Source of the DNA: Streptomyces sp. NBC_01235
GTDB taxonomy: Bacteria > Actinomycetota > Actinomycetes > Streptomycetales > Streptomycetaceae
Reading direction: 5' to 3'
Assembly (NCBI RefSeq): GCF_035989285.1
Contig: NZ_CP108513.1
Span: forward strand, 2,728,001 to 2,792,000
Length of the DNA: 64,000 nucleotides
A program made the position numbers and the translations under genes. Position 1 is the first letter of the stretch. Every line of letters starts with the position of its first letter. Under the pieces are notes generated by a model. It was not told the origin of the DNA and made no database searches. It saw only the letters and a program-made list of their open reading frames with translations. Shown piece by piece: positions 9,889 through 18,660 of the stretch.

Positions 9889-11496
9889 TCAGTTGCTGGT
9901 GCCTCGGCCGAGCTCCCACAGCTGCAGGGTCGCAGAGGAGTTCAGTGCGTAGGCCGTGCCCGTGACGTCGTTGTTGGCGGCGACGTACTGCTTGCCCTGC
10001 CACAGCGGCAGGATCGGAACGTCCCTGGCGACGGTGTCCTGGATCTTCGTCAGGCTCTCGGCGGCGCTGAGGCGGTCGGCCTCGCGGCGGGAGGCCGGGA
10101 TCAGGTCGTTGATGATGTCGCTGTTGGCGTACGGCGACTTGAGGAAGTTGTCCTTGTCGAGGAACGGCGCGACGAAGTTGTCGGCGTCGGGGAAGTCGGG
10201 GAACCAGCCCATGCCGTAGACGGCGTACTCGCCCTTGCGCTCGGCCGGGACGAACGTGTCCCAGCTGGTGCCCTTGATGGTGACGTCGAACAGGCCGCTG
10301 TCGTTCAGCTGCTTCTGCAGCGTCTCGAACTCCTGCTTGGTGGCCGGGCCGTAGTGGTCGGTCGTGTAGTTCAGCGTCAGCTTCACCGGGGTGGTGATGT
10401 CCGCGTCGGCCAGCAGGGCCTTGGCCTTGCCGACGTTCGGGTCGCCGTAGATGTTGAAGAACGAGTTGGAGTGGCCCGTGAGCGTCGCCGGCACCAGCGA
10501 GTAGAGGGGCTCGGCCTGGGAGCCGTACACCTTGGAGATGAGCTCGCCGCGGTTGATGACCTGGGCCATCGCCTGGCGCACGGCCTTGGACTTGACCGTC
10601 GGGGCGGTGGTGTTGAAGGCCAGGTAGCGGATCTCGAGGCCGCTGAGTTCGACCATGTCGATGTCCCCGCTGGCGGAGCCCTCGGAGAGCTTCTGGATCT
10701 GCGCCGGCGACATGGTGCGGGTCATGAGGTCGATGTCGCCCTTTTCGAGGGCGGTTCCCATGGCGTCGGCGTCCTTGTAGGAGACCATGTCGACCTCGTC
10801 GTTGTTCACCTTCAGCGTCCCCTTGTAGTTGGGGTTCTTGGTGAACACGGCCTTGGTCATCTCGTCGCCGTCGGTCTCGGCCTTGAGGATGTAGGGGCCG
10901 GAGCCGTCGACCGCGAAGCCGTCGCGCAGCTTGCCCTTCTCGTAGTCGTCGGGGTTGACGATGCCGGCGACCGGGGTCGACAGCTTGAAGGGGAAAGTGG
11001 CGTCGGCGGTCTTGAGGTGGAAGATGACTTCGTTGTCGCCCTGCGTTTCGATGGTGTCGATGGTGGACAGCAGGGCGAACACGTCGGAGTCGGCCTTGAT
11101 GGCGCGGGCACGCTCGATGGAGAACTTGACGTCCTCCGCGGTGATGGCGTCGCCGTTGGCGAACTTCAGTCCGCTGCGCAGCTTGCAGGCGTAGCGCTCG
11201 TTGCCGCTGTCGGTGAAGCTACAGCTCTGGGCCGCCTCCGGGACGGGGTCGCCCTCGCCCTTGGGCTGGATCATCAGGGTCTGCACGGTCTGGCGCAGGA
11301 TGTTCCAGGTGCCGACGTCGTAGGAGTACGCCGGGTCGAGCGGCGCCGGGGCGTCCTTGGTGACGGTGAACCGGTCGGTGGTGCCGACGACGATGGCGTC
11401 GCCGCCGCCGCTCCCGCTGTCGGACGCGCCGCAGGCGGCGAGCACGGGCGCGAGAAGACCGACCACGGCCGGCAGCACCAAAGTCTTGCGGTTCAT
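9889..11496 (-). CDS. Peptide-type ABC transporter substrate-binding lipoprotein (copy 1)
   Basis: This 535-residue SBP_bac_5 family protein has a signal peptide ending LAACG, with the lipobox Cys near residue 22, then a Ser/Gly-rich tether and the ligand-binding body (SGLKFANGDAITAEDVKFS, SGPYILKAETDGD). ATG 11496 follows GGAGAA by about 9 nt. The second copy follows after 77 nt, suggesting one transcript. Both are probably held on the outer face of the membrane and bind oligopeptides or similar ligands; the ligand cannot be read from the sequence. Confidence 0.9.
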   Translation of the reverse strand: MNRKTLVLPAVVGLLAPVLAACGASDSGSGGGDAIVVGTTDRFTVTKDAPAPLDPAYSYDVGTWNILRQTVQTLMIQPKGEGDPVPEAAQSCSFTDSGNERYACKLRSGLKFANGDAITAEDVKFSIERARAIKADSDVFALLSTIDTIETQGDNEVIFHLKTADATFPFKLSTPVAGIVNPDDYEKGKLRDGFAVDGSGPYILKAETDGDEMTKAVFTKNPNYKGTLKVNNDEVDMVSYKDADAMGTALEKGDIDLMTRTMSPAQIQKLSEGSASGDIDMVELSGLEIRYLAFNTTAPTVKSKAVRQAMAQVINRGELISKVYGSQAEPLYSLVPATLTGHSNSFFNIYGDPNVGKAKALLADADITTPVKLTLNYTTDHYGPATKQEFETLQKQLNDSGLFDVTIKGTSWDTFVPAERKGEYAVYGMGWFPDFPDADNFVAPFLDKDNFLKSPYANSDIINDLIPASRREADRLSAAESLTKIQDTVARDVPILPLWQGKQYVAANNDVTGTAYALNSSATLQLWELGRGTSN

Positions 11497-11798
11497 GCTC
11501 GAGTTTCTCCAGAGCTGTCGGTCCGTGTATCCGGCATGCAGGGGTGTCGCGGCGGATCACGGGGTTAGGGCGATGTTCTCGCGACGAGATTAGTCCGCAC
11601 CAGCACGAGGGTTCGCGGCCACCGGAGTTGAAAGCCCATCACGCAGCGAAACCGGCCGCGGACACGCTGAACAACCGTCAGCGGAAGGATTCGTACAGTG
11701 AATAACCAATCGGGACACAAGGACGCCCCCGGGCCCGTCGAACGGGGCCTGGATGCACACGGAGAGTCATCTGTCGACCCCCGGCCGGGTGGGGAACG
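11497..11798. other. Intergenic region upstream of binding-protein genes
   Basis: About 300 bp without a convincing gene. It should hold the promoter for the two binding-protein genes. Its base composition is less GC-rich than its neighbours near 11585-11720. I see no riboswitch-like structure or strong repeat. Confidence 0.4.
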
Positions 11799-11945
11799 TC
11801 ACATGTTTGACGGGGTTGAGGTGGGCTGGAATTCGACCATCGCGGAGGCGCCGATGGAGATCCGAATTCCCCCGCACGCACACCCGCCGAATTCCTTGTT
11901 ATCGGCGGTGCACGCTGGGTGAACACTCTCTCGCATTTCCGTCAT
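11799..11945 (-). CDS. Candidate 48-residue small protein, Cys-containing
   Basis: A short ORF opens with ATG 11945, and GGAGAG sits 6 nt upstream, one of the better ribosome-binding sites in the neighbourhood. The product starts MTEMRESVHPACTADN and contains GGCACGG in the middle; three Cys are present. Third-position GC is about 70%, lower than surrounding genes but higher than random for this sequence. It lies 30 nt downstream of the HAD gene on the same strand, with an imperfect hairpin (11956-11981) overlapping the ribosome-binding site region. I do not recognise the protein; it may be a small conserved Streptomyces peptide or a chance ORF. Confidence 0.4.
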   Translation of the reverse strand: MTEMRESVHPACTADNKEFGGCACGGIRISIGASAMVEFQPTSTPSNM

Positions 11946-11955
11946 CGACCGCTCT

Positions 11956-11981
11956 CCAATGATCGTCGTGGCGATCATCGG
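11956..11981 (-). terminator. Short hairpin at end of HAD gene
   Basis: CCAATGATCG at 11956-11965 pairs with CGATCATCGG at 11972-11981 (9 of 10 pairs). It includes the HAD stop codon and touches the ribosome-binding site of the small ORF, so it could be a weak terminator or a translational control element. Confidence 0.4.
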
Positions 11982-12673
11982 AGCGGCATCAGGCCACGCA
12001 GAAAAGACAGGTCGACCTGTTCCAGCGAGGGGACGACGGTGCGTCGCGCGGACGGCGCGATGGGTGCCACGGAGGGCACGGCGACCACGTGGCAGCCCGC
12101 CGCCTCCGCCGAGGCGACCCCGGTCGCGGTGTCCTCGACGACGGCGCATCTGACCGGGTCCACACCCAGTCCTGCGGCGGCGAACAGGTAGGGGTCCGGG
12201 TACGGCTTGGTGCGCGGGACCTCGTCGCCGGCCACGCTCAGCCGGAAGAACTCGGCGCCGAGCGAGGTGAGGACGCGGTCGATGATGCGCCGGTGGGAGG
12301 CGGAGACGAGGGCCGTGGGGACCTCGTGCTCGGCCAGTTCGGCCAGCAGCCGGGCGGCTCCCGGCATCAGGGGCAGGGCGCGGGTGATGCGGTCCTCGAA
12401 CCCCTCGTTGAGCAGGACGGTCAGGTCGCCGAGGGTGATGTCGGCCCCGGTCGCCTCGATCAGGAACCCGGCACTGCGGCTCATCGGACCGCCGACCACC
12501 ACATGGCGCCAGGAGTCGTCGAGGGTGTGACCGAGTCCGGCGAAGATGTCGACCTCGACGTCCCACCAGAAGCCCTCGGTGTCCACCAGGGTGCCGTCCA
12601 TGTCGAGGAACACGGCCTGCAGGGCTGAGCCCTCGGCCGTGCGGGTTACTGGCGCGGGAACCGTGCTGGTCAT
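11975..12673 (-). CDS. HAD-superfamily phosphatase (beta-phosphoglucomutase-like)
   Basis: This 232-residue cytosolic phosphohydrolase has motif I FLDMDGTLVDTE with the nucleophile Asp near residue 24, a helical cap, motif II Ser in TALVSASHR, motif III Lys in PRTKPYPDPYLF and motif IV VVEDTATG. This is the subfamily I arrangement of sugar- or nucleoside-phosphate phosphatases; the substrate is not predictable. ATG 12673 follows AAGGAGG. It lies downstream of metH but beyond a strong hairpin, so it is probably transcribed separately. Confidence 0.92.
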   Translation of the reverse strand: MTSTVPAPVTRTAEGSALQAVFLDMDGTLVDTEGFWWDVEVDIFAGLGHTLDDSWRHVVVGGPMSRSAGFLIEATGADITLGDLTVLLNEGFEDRITRALPLMPGAARLLAELAEHEVPTALVSASHRRIIDRVLTSLGAEFFRLSVAGDEVPRTKPYPDPYLFAAAGLGVDPVRCAVVEDTATGVASAEAAGCHVVAVPSVAPIAPSARRTVVPSLEQVDLSFLRGLMPLR

Positions 12674-12696
12674 CCACGTACCTCCTTGAGGGACGA

Positions 12697-12728
12697 GCAG
12701 GCCGGTTCCCGCTGGGGAACCGGCCTGC
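12697..12728 (-). terminator. Hairpin terminator after metH
   Basis: A 14-bp perfect stem (12697-12710 with 12715-12728) and 4-nt loop lie 84 nt past the metH stop codon. Confidence 0.72.
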
Positions 12729-12811
12729 AGTGGACCGACCAGTGTACGACTTATCCGATCAGTGTGCTCAGTGGCACGCCTGGCACCGCGCGTACGTCAC
12801 GGTGCGGGGGG

Positions 12812-15800
12812 TCACCGCGCGTTGAAGTACTTCGCCTCGGGGTGGTGGATCACGATGGCGTCCGTGGACTGCTCGGGGTGGAGCTGGAACTCCTCGGACA
12901 GGTGGACGCCGATCCGCTCGGGCCGCAGCAGTTCGGCGATCTTGGCGCGGTCCTCCAGGTCGGGGCAGGCGCCGTAGCCGAGGGAGAAGCGGGCGCCGCG
13001 GTACTTCAGGGCGAACATGTCCTCGATGTCGGCCGGGTCCTCGCCGGAGAAGCCGAGTTCGGAACGCACGCGCGCGTGCCAGTACTCGGCGAGGGCCTCC
13101 GCCAACTGCACGGACAGGCCGTGCAGTTCGAGGTAGTCGCGGTAGGAGTTCGACTCGAAGAGCTTGGCGGTCTCCTCGCCGATGCGGGAGCCGACGGTGA
13201 CGACCTGGAGGCCCACGACGTCCGTCTCCCCCGACTCCTCCGGGCGGAAGAAGTCGGCCAGGCACAGGCGGCGGCCGCGGCGCTGGCGGGGGAAGGTGAA
13301 ACGGGTGCGTTCGTTGCCCTGTTCGTCCAGGATGATCAGATCGTCGTCCTTGGACACGCAGGGGAAGTAGCCGTAGACGACGGCGGCTTCGAGGAGGTTG
13401 TCGGTCTGGAGCTTGTCCAGCAGGCCGCGCAGCCGGGGCCGGCCCTCGGTCTCGACGAGTTCCTCGTAGGTCGGTCCGTCGCCGGCGCGGGCCTGCTTCA
13501 GGCCCCACTGGCCCTTGAAGAGGGCGCCCTCGTCGAGCCAGGAGGCGTACTCCTTGAGCTGGATGCCCTTGATGACGCGGGTGCCGTCGAACGGCGCCTT
13601 GGGGACCGGGTTGTCGGTGGCGACGTCGGAGCGGACGTGGCCCTCCTCCGGGCGTTCCTCGACCTCTACGGCGGCCGTGCTCGCGCGGACCCGGCGCTGC
13701 CTCAGTTCGGGCAGCTTCGCGCCGGGCACGCCGCGCTTGACGCCGATGAGGGCGTCCATGAGGCGCAGTCCTTCGAAGGCGTCGCGGGCGTAGCGCACCT
13801 CGCCCTCGTAGATCTCGTGCAGGTCCTGTTCGACGTAGGCCCTGGTCAGGGCGGCGCCACCGAGGATGACGGGGTAGTTCGCCGCGAGGCCACGCTGGTT
13901 GAGCTCCTCCAGGTTCTCCTTCATGATCACCGTGGACTTGACCAGGAGGCCGGACATGCCGATGACGTCGGCGCGGTGCTCGGCGGCGGCGTCCAGGATC
14001 GCGGAGACGGGCTGCTTGATGCCGAGGTTGACGACGTTGTAGCCGTTGTTGGACAGGATGATGTCGACGAGGTTCTTGCCGATGTCGTGGACGTCGCCGC
14101 GGACGGTGGCCAGCACGATGGTGCCCTTGCCGTCGTCGTCGGTCTTCTCCATGTGCGGTTCGAGGTAGGCCACGGCGGTCTTCATGACCTCGGCGGACTG
14201 CAGGACGAACGGCAGCTGCATCTGGCCGGAGCCGAACAGCTCGCCGACGACCTTCATGCCGTCCAGCAGGGTCTCGTTGACGATGTCGAGGGCCGGGCGG
14301 CTCTGCAGTGCCTCGTCGAGGTCGGCCTCCAGGCCGTTGCGCTCGCCGTCGATGATGCGGCGCTTGAGGCGCTCCTCCAGCGGCAGCGCGGCGAGTTCCT
14401 CCGCCCTGCCCGCCTTGAGGGACTTCGCCGTGGCGCCCTCGAAGAGCTGCATGAGCTTCTGGAGCGGGTCGTAGCCCTCGGCGCGGCGGTCGTGGATGAG
14501 GTCGAGGGCCGTCTGGACCTCTTCCTCGCTGAAGCGGGCGATCGGCAGGATCTTCGACGCGTGGACGATCGCGGAGTCCAGGCCCGCCTTGACGCACTCG
14601 TCGAGGAAGACGGAGTTGAGCAGGATGCGGGCGGCCGGGTTGAGGCCGAAGGAGATGTTCGACAGCCCCAGCGTGGTCTGGACGTCGGGGTGGCGGCGCT
14701 TGAGCTGGCGGATCGCCTCGATGGTGGCGACGCCGTCGCCCCGGGACTCCTCCTGACCGGTACAGATGGTGAAGGTCAGGGTGTCGATGAGGATGTCCTC
14801 CTCGCGGATGCCCCAGTTCCCGGTGAGGTCGTCGATGAGCCGTTCGGCGATCTCGACCTTCTTCTCGGGGGTACGGGCCTGGCCCTCCTCGTCGATGGTG
14901 AGGGCGATCAGCGCGGCGCCGTGCTCCTGGGCCAGCTTGGTGACCTTGGCGAAGCGGGACTCGGGGCCGTCGCCGTCCTCGTAGTTCACGGAGTTGATGA
15001 CCGCGCGGCCACCGAGCTTCTCCAGGCCGGCCCGGATGACGTCGACCTCGGTGGAGTCCAGGACGATCGGCAGGGTGGAGGCGGTGGCGAAGCGGCCGGC
15101 GAGTTGCTCCATGTCAGCGACGCCGTCGCGGCCTACGTAGTCCACGCACAGGTCCAGCAGGTGCGCGCCCTCGCGGATCTGCTCGCGGGCCATCTCGACG
15201 CAGTCGTCCCAGCGGCCGGCCAGCATGGCCTCGCGGAACTTCTTGGAACCGTTGGCGTTGGTGCGCTCGCCGATGGCGAGGTAGGAGGTGTCCTGGCGGA
15301 AGGGGACCGACTGGTAGAGGGAGGCGGCGCCGGCCTCGGGGCGCGGGGTGCGCTCGACGGGGGTCAGGTCGCGGACGCGTTCGACGACCTGGCGCAGGTG
15401 CTCGGGGGTGGTGCCGCAGCAGCCGCCGACCAGGGACAGGCCGTAGTCGCGGACGAAGTTCTCCTGCGCGTCGGCGAGCTCCGGAGCGCTCAGCGGGTAG
15501 GACGCTCCGTCCTTGCCCAGCACGGGCAGGCCCGCGTTCGGCATACAGGCCAGCGGGATACGCGCGTTGCGGGCCAGGTAGCGAAGGTGCTCGCTCATCT
15601 CGGCCGGGCCGGTGGCGCAGTTCATGCCGATCATGTCGATCCCGAGCGGCTCCAGCGCCGTCAGGGCCGCGCCGATCTCCGAGCCGAGCAACATCGTGCC
15701 GGTCGTCTCGACGGTCACGGAGACGATCAGCGGCACGTCCAGGCCGGCCAGCTCCCGGGCGCGGTGGGCGCCCAGTACGGCGGCCTTGGTCTGGAGCAGA

Positions 15801-16330
15801 TCCTGGGTGGTCTCGACGATGAGCGCGTCGGCACCGCCGGTGATGAGGCCCTCGGCGTTCTGCTGATAGGCGTCGCGCAGCGTGGTGAAGCCGATGTGGC
15901 CGAGGGTGGGCAGCTTGGTGCCGGGGCCGATCGAGCCCAGCACCCAGCGGGTGCGTCCGTCGCGGGCGGCGAAGGCGTCGGCGGTCTCACGGGCGATGCG
16001 GGCGCCCGCCTCGGACAGCTCGCACACCCGTTCGGGGATGTCGTACTCGACCATGGCGGAGTGGTTTGCGCCGAACGTGTTGGTCTCGACGCAGTCCACG
16101 CCCGCGGCGAAGTACTCCTCGTGCACGGAGCGGACGATGTCCGGCCGGGTGATGTTGAGGATCTCGTTGCAGCCCTCGAGGTTCTCGAAGTCCTCGAGGG
16201 TGGGCTCCTGGGCCTGGAGCATGGTGCCCATGGCTCCGTCGGCCACCACCACACGGCTGGCCAGGGCCTCTCGGAGCGCGGACACACGGGTCCGGCTGTC
16301 GGCGGAAGGGGTCGGCGGCACAGAGGCCAT
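12812..16330 (-). CDS. metH: Cobalamin-dependent methionine synthase MetH
   Basis: This enzyme transfers the methyl group of 5-methyltetrahydrofolate to homocysteine through methylcobalamin. All four modules are present in 1172 residues: homocysteine-binding barrel with zinc cysteines (GGCCGTTPEH near 303), pterin-binding barrel (about 350-610), cobalamin module with the lower-ligand His in DVHDIGKN near 745, and the SAM-binding reactivation domain (about 900-1172, with VYGYFPC and GYGACPD motifs). The start ATG precedes the usual VVVADGAMGTML opening. No cobalamin or SAM riboswitch was recognised in the 331 bp shared with divergent gylR. Confidence 0.97.
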   Translation of the reverse strand: MASVPPTPSADSRTRVSALREALASRVVVADGAMGTMLQAQEPTLEDFENLEGCNEILNITRPDIVRSVHEEYFAAGVDCVETNTFGANHSAMVEYDIPERVCELSEAGARIARETADAFAARDGRTRWVLGSIGPGTKLPTLGHIGFTTLRDAYQQNAEGLITGGADALIVETTQDLLQTKAAVLGAHRARELAGLDVPLIVSVTVETTGTMLLGSEIGAALTALEPLGIDMIGMNCATGPAEMSEHLRYLARNARIPLACMPNAGLPVLGKDGASYPLSAPELADAQENFVRDYGLSLVGGCCGTTPEHLRQVVERVRDLTPVERTPRPEAGAASLYQSVPFRQDTSYLAIGERTNANGSKKFREAMLAGRWDDCVEMAREQIREGAHLLDLCVDYVGRDGVADMEQLAGRFATASTLPIVLDSTEVDVIRAGLEKLGGRAVINSVNYEDGDGPESRFAKVTKLAQEHGAALIALTIDEEGQARTPEKKVEIAERLIDDLTGNWGIREEDILIDTLTFTICTGQEESRGDGVATIEAIRQLKRRHPDVQTTLGLSNISFGLNPAARILLNSVFLDECVKAGLDSAIVHASKILPIARFSEEEVQTALDLIHDRRAEGYDPLQKLMQLFEGATAKSLKAGRAEELAALPLEERLKRRIIDGERNGLEADLDEALQSRPALDIVNETLLDGMKVVGELFGSGQMQLPFVLQSAEVMKTAVAYLEPHMEKTDDDGKGTIVLATVRGDVHDIGKNLVDIILSNNGYNVVNLGIKQPVSAILDAAAEHRADVIGMSGLLVKSTVIMKENLEELNQRGLAANYPVILGGAALTRAYVEQDLHEIYEGEVRYARDAFEGLRLMDALIGVKRGVPGAKLPELRQRRVRASTAAVEVEERPEEGHVRSDVATDNPVPKAPFDGTRVIKGIQLKEYASWLDEGALFKGQWGLKQARAGDGPTYEELVETEGRPRLRGLLDKLQTDNLLEAAVVYGYFPCVSKDDDLIILDEQGNERTRFTFPRQRRGRRLCLADFFRPEESGETDVVGLQVVTVGSRIGEETAKLFESNSYRDYLELHGLSVQLAEALAEYWHARVRSELGFSGEDPADIEDMFALKYRGARFSLGYGACPDLEDRAKIAELLRPERIGVHLSEEFQLHPEQSTDAIVIHHPEAKYFNAR

Positions 16331-16661
16331 GAAAGGGCTCCCTCAGATGCGACGGCTGTCGGCTTTGCGTCACCTCAGGATGCGTGCCGAACGGCTTCCC
16401 GAGGAGAGCGCACGCCGTCAGGGTAGCCGGGACGGAGGCCTTATGGTCAGGGGCGTCCACGGGGCGGACGAGCGTGGCGGGCGAACCGGAATCCCACCAC
16501 AGTCGTGCGACGGGCGCGCCACTCCGGGGAGACGAGTGACGCAACACGTATCGACCGACCATTAGCGAGAGGTCGGCATGGACCGGTAGTGTTCGACATT
16601 GCCGAACGGCGGTAGCAGCTACCGCGCGAGGTCGGTCGAAGGGGACGGAGGCAGGACGGCG
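16331..16661. other. Divergent control region between metH and gylR
   Basis: A 331-bp non-coding region carrying both 5' regions. It includes the gylR operator candidate at 16591-16607 and GGAGG near 16647 for gylR. I searched the metH side by eye for B12, SAM and SAH riboswitch cores and saw none. Confidence 0.5.
16591..16607. promoter_or_regulatory. Candidate GylR operator upstream of gylR
   Basis: The pseudo-palindrome GTTCG-ACATTGC-CGAAC has perfect 5-bp arms. A TAGTGT hexamer at 16587-16592 could be a -10 box overlapped by it. A 15/17 match in the opposite orientation lies before glpF (17647-17663). This suggests GylR autoregulation; the assignment is inferred from position and similarity. 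Confidence 0.6.
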
Positions 16662-17426
16662 ATGGCACGGAACATCCAGTCGGTCGAACGTGCGGCCGCG
16701 ATGCTGCGGCTGCTCGCCGGCGGCGAGCGGCGCCTGGGCCTGTCGGACATCGCCTCGTCCACGGGCCTGGCCAAGGCCACCGCACACGGCATCCTGCGCA
16801 CCCTCCAGCAGGAGGGCTTCGTCGAGCAGGACGACGCCTCCGGGCGCTACCAGCTGGGCGCCGAGCTGCTGCGCCTGGGCACCACCTACCTGGACGTGCA
16901 CGAGCTACGCGCGCGTGCCCTGGTATGGACGGACGACCTGGCCCGCTCCAGCGGCGAGAGCGTCCACCTGGGTGTGCTGCACCAGCAGGGCGTGCTGATC
17001 GTGCACCACGTCTTCCGGCCCGACGACAGCCGCCAGGTGCTGGAGATCGGGGCCATGCAGCCGTTGCACTCCACCGCCCTGGGCAAGGTGCTGTCGGCCT
17101 ACGACCCGGTCGCGCACAGCGAGGCCCTGGAGGCCGAGCGCAAGCCCTTCACGGACCGCACGGTGTGCGAGTGGGAGGCCTTCGAGCACATCCTCGACCT
17201 CACGCGCGCGCGTGGGTACGCGGCCGACGTGGAGGAGACCTGGGAGGGCGTGGCCTCCATCGCGGCACCCATCCACGACCGGCGGCGCATGCCCGTCGGC
17301 GCGGTCGGCATCACGGGGGCCGTGGAACGGCTGGGCCGCGACGGCGAGCTGCGCCCCGAGCTGATCGCGGCGGTGCGGGACTGCGCCCGCGCGGTGTCGC
17401 GGGACCTGGGCGCCGGGCGCTTCTGA
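16662..17426 (+). CDS. gylR: IclR-family glycerol operon regulator GylR
   Basis: This 254-residue IclR-type regulator has an N-terminal winged HTH (LGLSDIASSTGLAKATAHGILRTL, about residues 24-47) and a C-terminal effector domain (HSTALGKVLSAYDP, VASIAAPIHDRRRMPVGAVGI). Its length matches the known S. coelicolor GylR. It is directly upstream of glpF-glpK-glpD and is expected to repress that operon until glycerol 3-phosphate is present. ATG 16662 follows GGAGG by about 10 nt; the ORF extends to 16599 but that stretch overlaps the operator. Autoregulation is suggested by the operator-like palindrome 55 bp upstream. Confidence 0.95.
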   Translation: MARNIQSVERAAAMLRLLAGGERRLGLSDIASSTGLAKATAHGILRTLQQEGFVEQDDASGRYQLGAELLRLGTTYLDVHELRARALVWTDDLARSSGESVHLGVLHQQGVLIVHHVFRPDDSRQVLEIGAMQPLHSTALGKVLSAYDPVAHSEALEAERKPFTDRTVCEWEAFEHILDLTRARGYAADVEETWEGVASIAAPIHDRRRMPVGAVGITGAVERLGRDGELRPELIAAVRDCARAVSRDLGAGRF

Positions 17427-17791
17427 GCGGCCCACCACGTCCGAGAAGTACACAAGAGGGCCGGGACGGCAGGACGCCGCTCCTGGCCTGTGCCATACGC
17501 CGAAACGGCCCGCTACACGGACAAACAGGGCGAGAGTATGCGCACCGACGCGAAGATCGATAACTCGCATCGATCAATAACGATCGTGTTTTCGATAACA
17601 GCACTCTTGACGCACACGTAACACCGGGGCAAGACTCCCGTCCATCGGTCGGCATTGTCGAACACCTGACGGCAATCACGCTAGAGTGTGACAACGCCAG
17701 AGGCCGGCATCGCTCTCACCCCCGAGGGCGCTCGAACCCCCGGCGGGACCCGGGGTTCGGCTTCCCTGGACGAAGGACAAAGGAGTCGCGG
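17427..17791. other. Promoter region of the glycerol operon
   Basis: This 365-bp region contains no gene. TCGATAAC occurs twice 35 bp apart (17557-17564, 17592-17599) flanking a TCAATAACGATCG core. TTGACG at 17607 and AAGACT 18 bp later form a possible promoter, and TAGAGT at 17682 could be the -10 box of a second one. The ribosome-binding site AAAGGAG for glpF is at the end. Confidence 0.5.
17647..17663. promoter_or_regulatory. Candidate GylR operator upstream of glpF
   Basis: Its reverse complement, GTTCGACAATGCCGACC, matches the gylR-upstream element at 15 of 17 positions. It lies 19 bp before a TAGAGT hexamer, that is, over the expected -35 region, as suits a repressor site. Confidence 0.6.
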
Positions 17792-18586
17792 GTGTCCAGC
17801 TCCGACATCTTCATCGGCGAGACCATCGGTACCGCCATACTCATCCTGCTCGGCGGTGGCGTCTGCGCCGCCGTCACGCTGAAGGCCTCCAAGGCCCGCA
17901 ACGCCGGCTGGCTCGCCATCACCTTCGGGTGGGGTTTCGCCGTTCTGACGGCCGTCTACACCTCGGCGCCCCTCTCCGGCGCCCACCTCAACCCGGCGGT
18001 CACCCTCGCACTCGCGATCAAGGACGACGACTGGAGCAACGTTCCGGTCTACTGGGCCGGGCAGCTGCTCGGTGCCGCCATCGGCGCCACCCTGGTCTGG
18101 GTCGCCTACTACGGCCAGTTCCACGCGCACCTCACCGACAAGGAGATCGTCGGCGGTCCGGGCGCGCAGTCCACGAACGTCAAGGCCGTCGAGGCGCAGG
18201 AACAGGGCGCCGGTCCGGTCCTGGGCATCTTCTCCACCGGCCCGGAGATCCGCGTCGCCTGGCAGAACCTGGCCACGGAGATCATCGGCACCATCGTGCT
18301 GGTGCTGGCCGTCCTCACGCAGGGCCTCAACGACAAGGGCAACGGCCTCGGCAACCTGGGTGCGCTGATCACCGCGCTCGTGGTCGTCTCGATCGGTCTC
18401 TCCCTCGGTGGCCCGACCGGCTACGCGATCAACCCGGCCCGCGACCTCGGCCCGCGCATCGTGCACGCCCTCCTGCCCCTGCCCAACAAGGGCGGCTCCG
18501 ACTGGAGCTACGCCTGGATCCCGGTGGTCGGTCCGCTGATCGGCGGCGCGATCGCTGCAGGCATCTACAACGTCGCTTTTGCTTAA
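17792..18586 (+). CDS. glpF: Glycerol uptake facilitator GlpF
   Basis: This 264-residue major intrinsic protein has six transmembrane segments and the two pore motifs LNPAVTLAL and [10 protein letters not shown]; the Asp after the second NPAR is typical of aquaglyceroporins as opposed to water channels. It moves glycerol across the membrane for the kinase encoded next. GTG 17792 follows AAAGGAG at good spacing. A 25-residue insert ([17 protein letters not shown] region) sits between segments three and four. First gene of the glpFKD operon; expression should depend on GylR. Confidence 0.96.
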   Translation: MSSSDIFIGETIGTAILILLGGGVCAAVTLKASKARNAGWLAITFGWGFAVLTAVYTSAPLSGAHLNPAVTLALAIKDDDWSNVPVYWAGQLLGAAIGATLVWVAYYGQFHAHLTDKEIVGGPGAQSTNVKAVEAQEQGAGPVLGIFSTGPEIRVAWQNLATEIIGTIVLVLAVLTQGLNDKGNGLGNLGALITALVVVSIGLSLGGPTGYAINPARDLGPRIVHALLPLPNKGGSDWSYAWIPVVGPLIGGAIAAGIYNVAFA

Positions 18587-18660
18587 GAGCACCAGCCACA
18601 CCGTGTAGTCAGCAGCGCCGTACAGACAGCCCCCAACCACGGAAACCCCAGGAGCACACA

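Noticed and set aside
12686..16426. A 1246-codon open frame on the plus strand across metH
   Set aside because: It is antisense to the full-length, motif-complete metH gene; long antisense frames arise from the G/C third-position bias. Its protein is repetitive in Val/Gly/Asp without motifs.
16331..16661. A cobalamin, SAM or SAH riboswitch before metH
   Set aside because: No recognisable core (for example a B12-box) was found by eye in either strand of the intergenic region.
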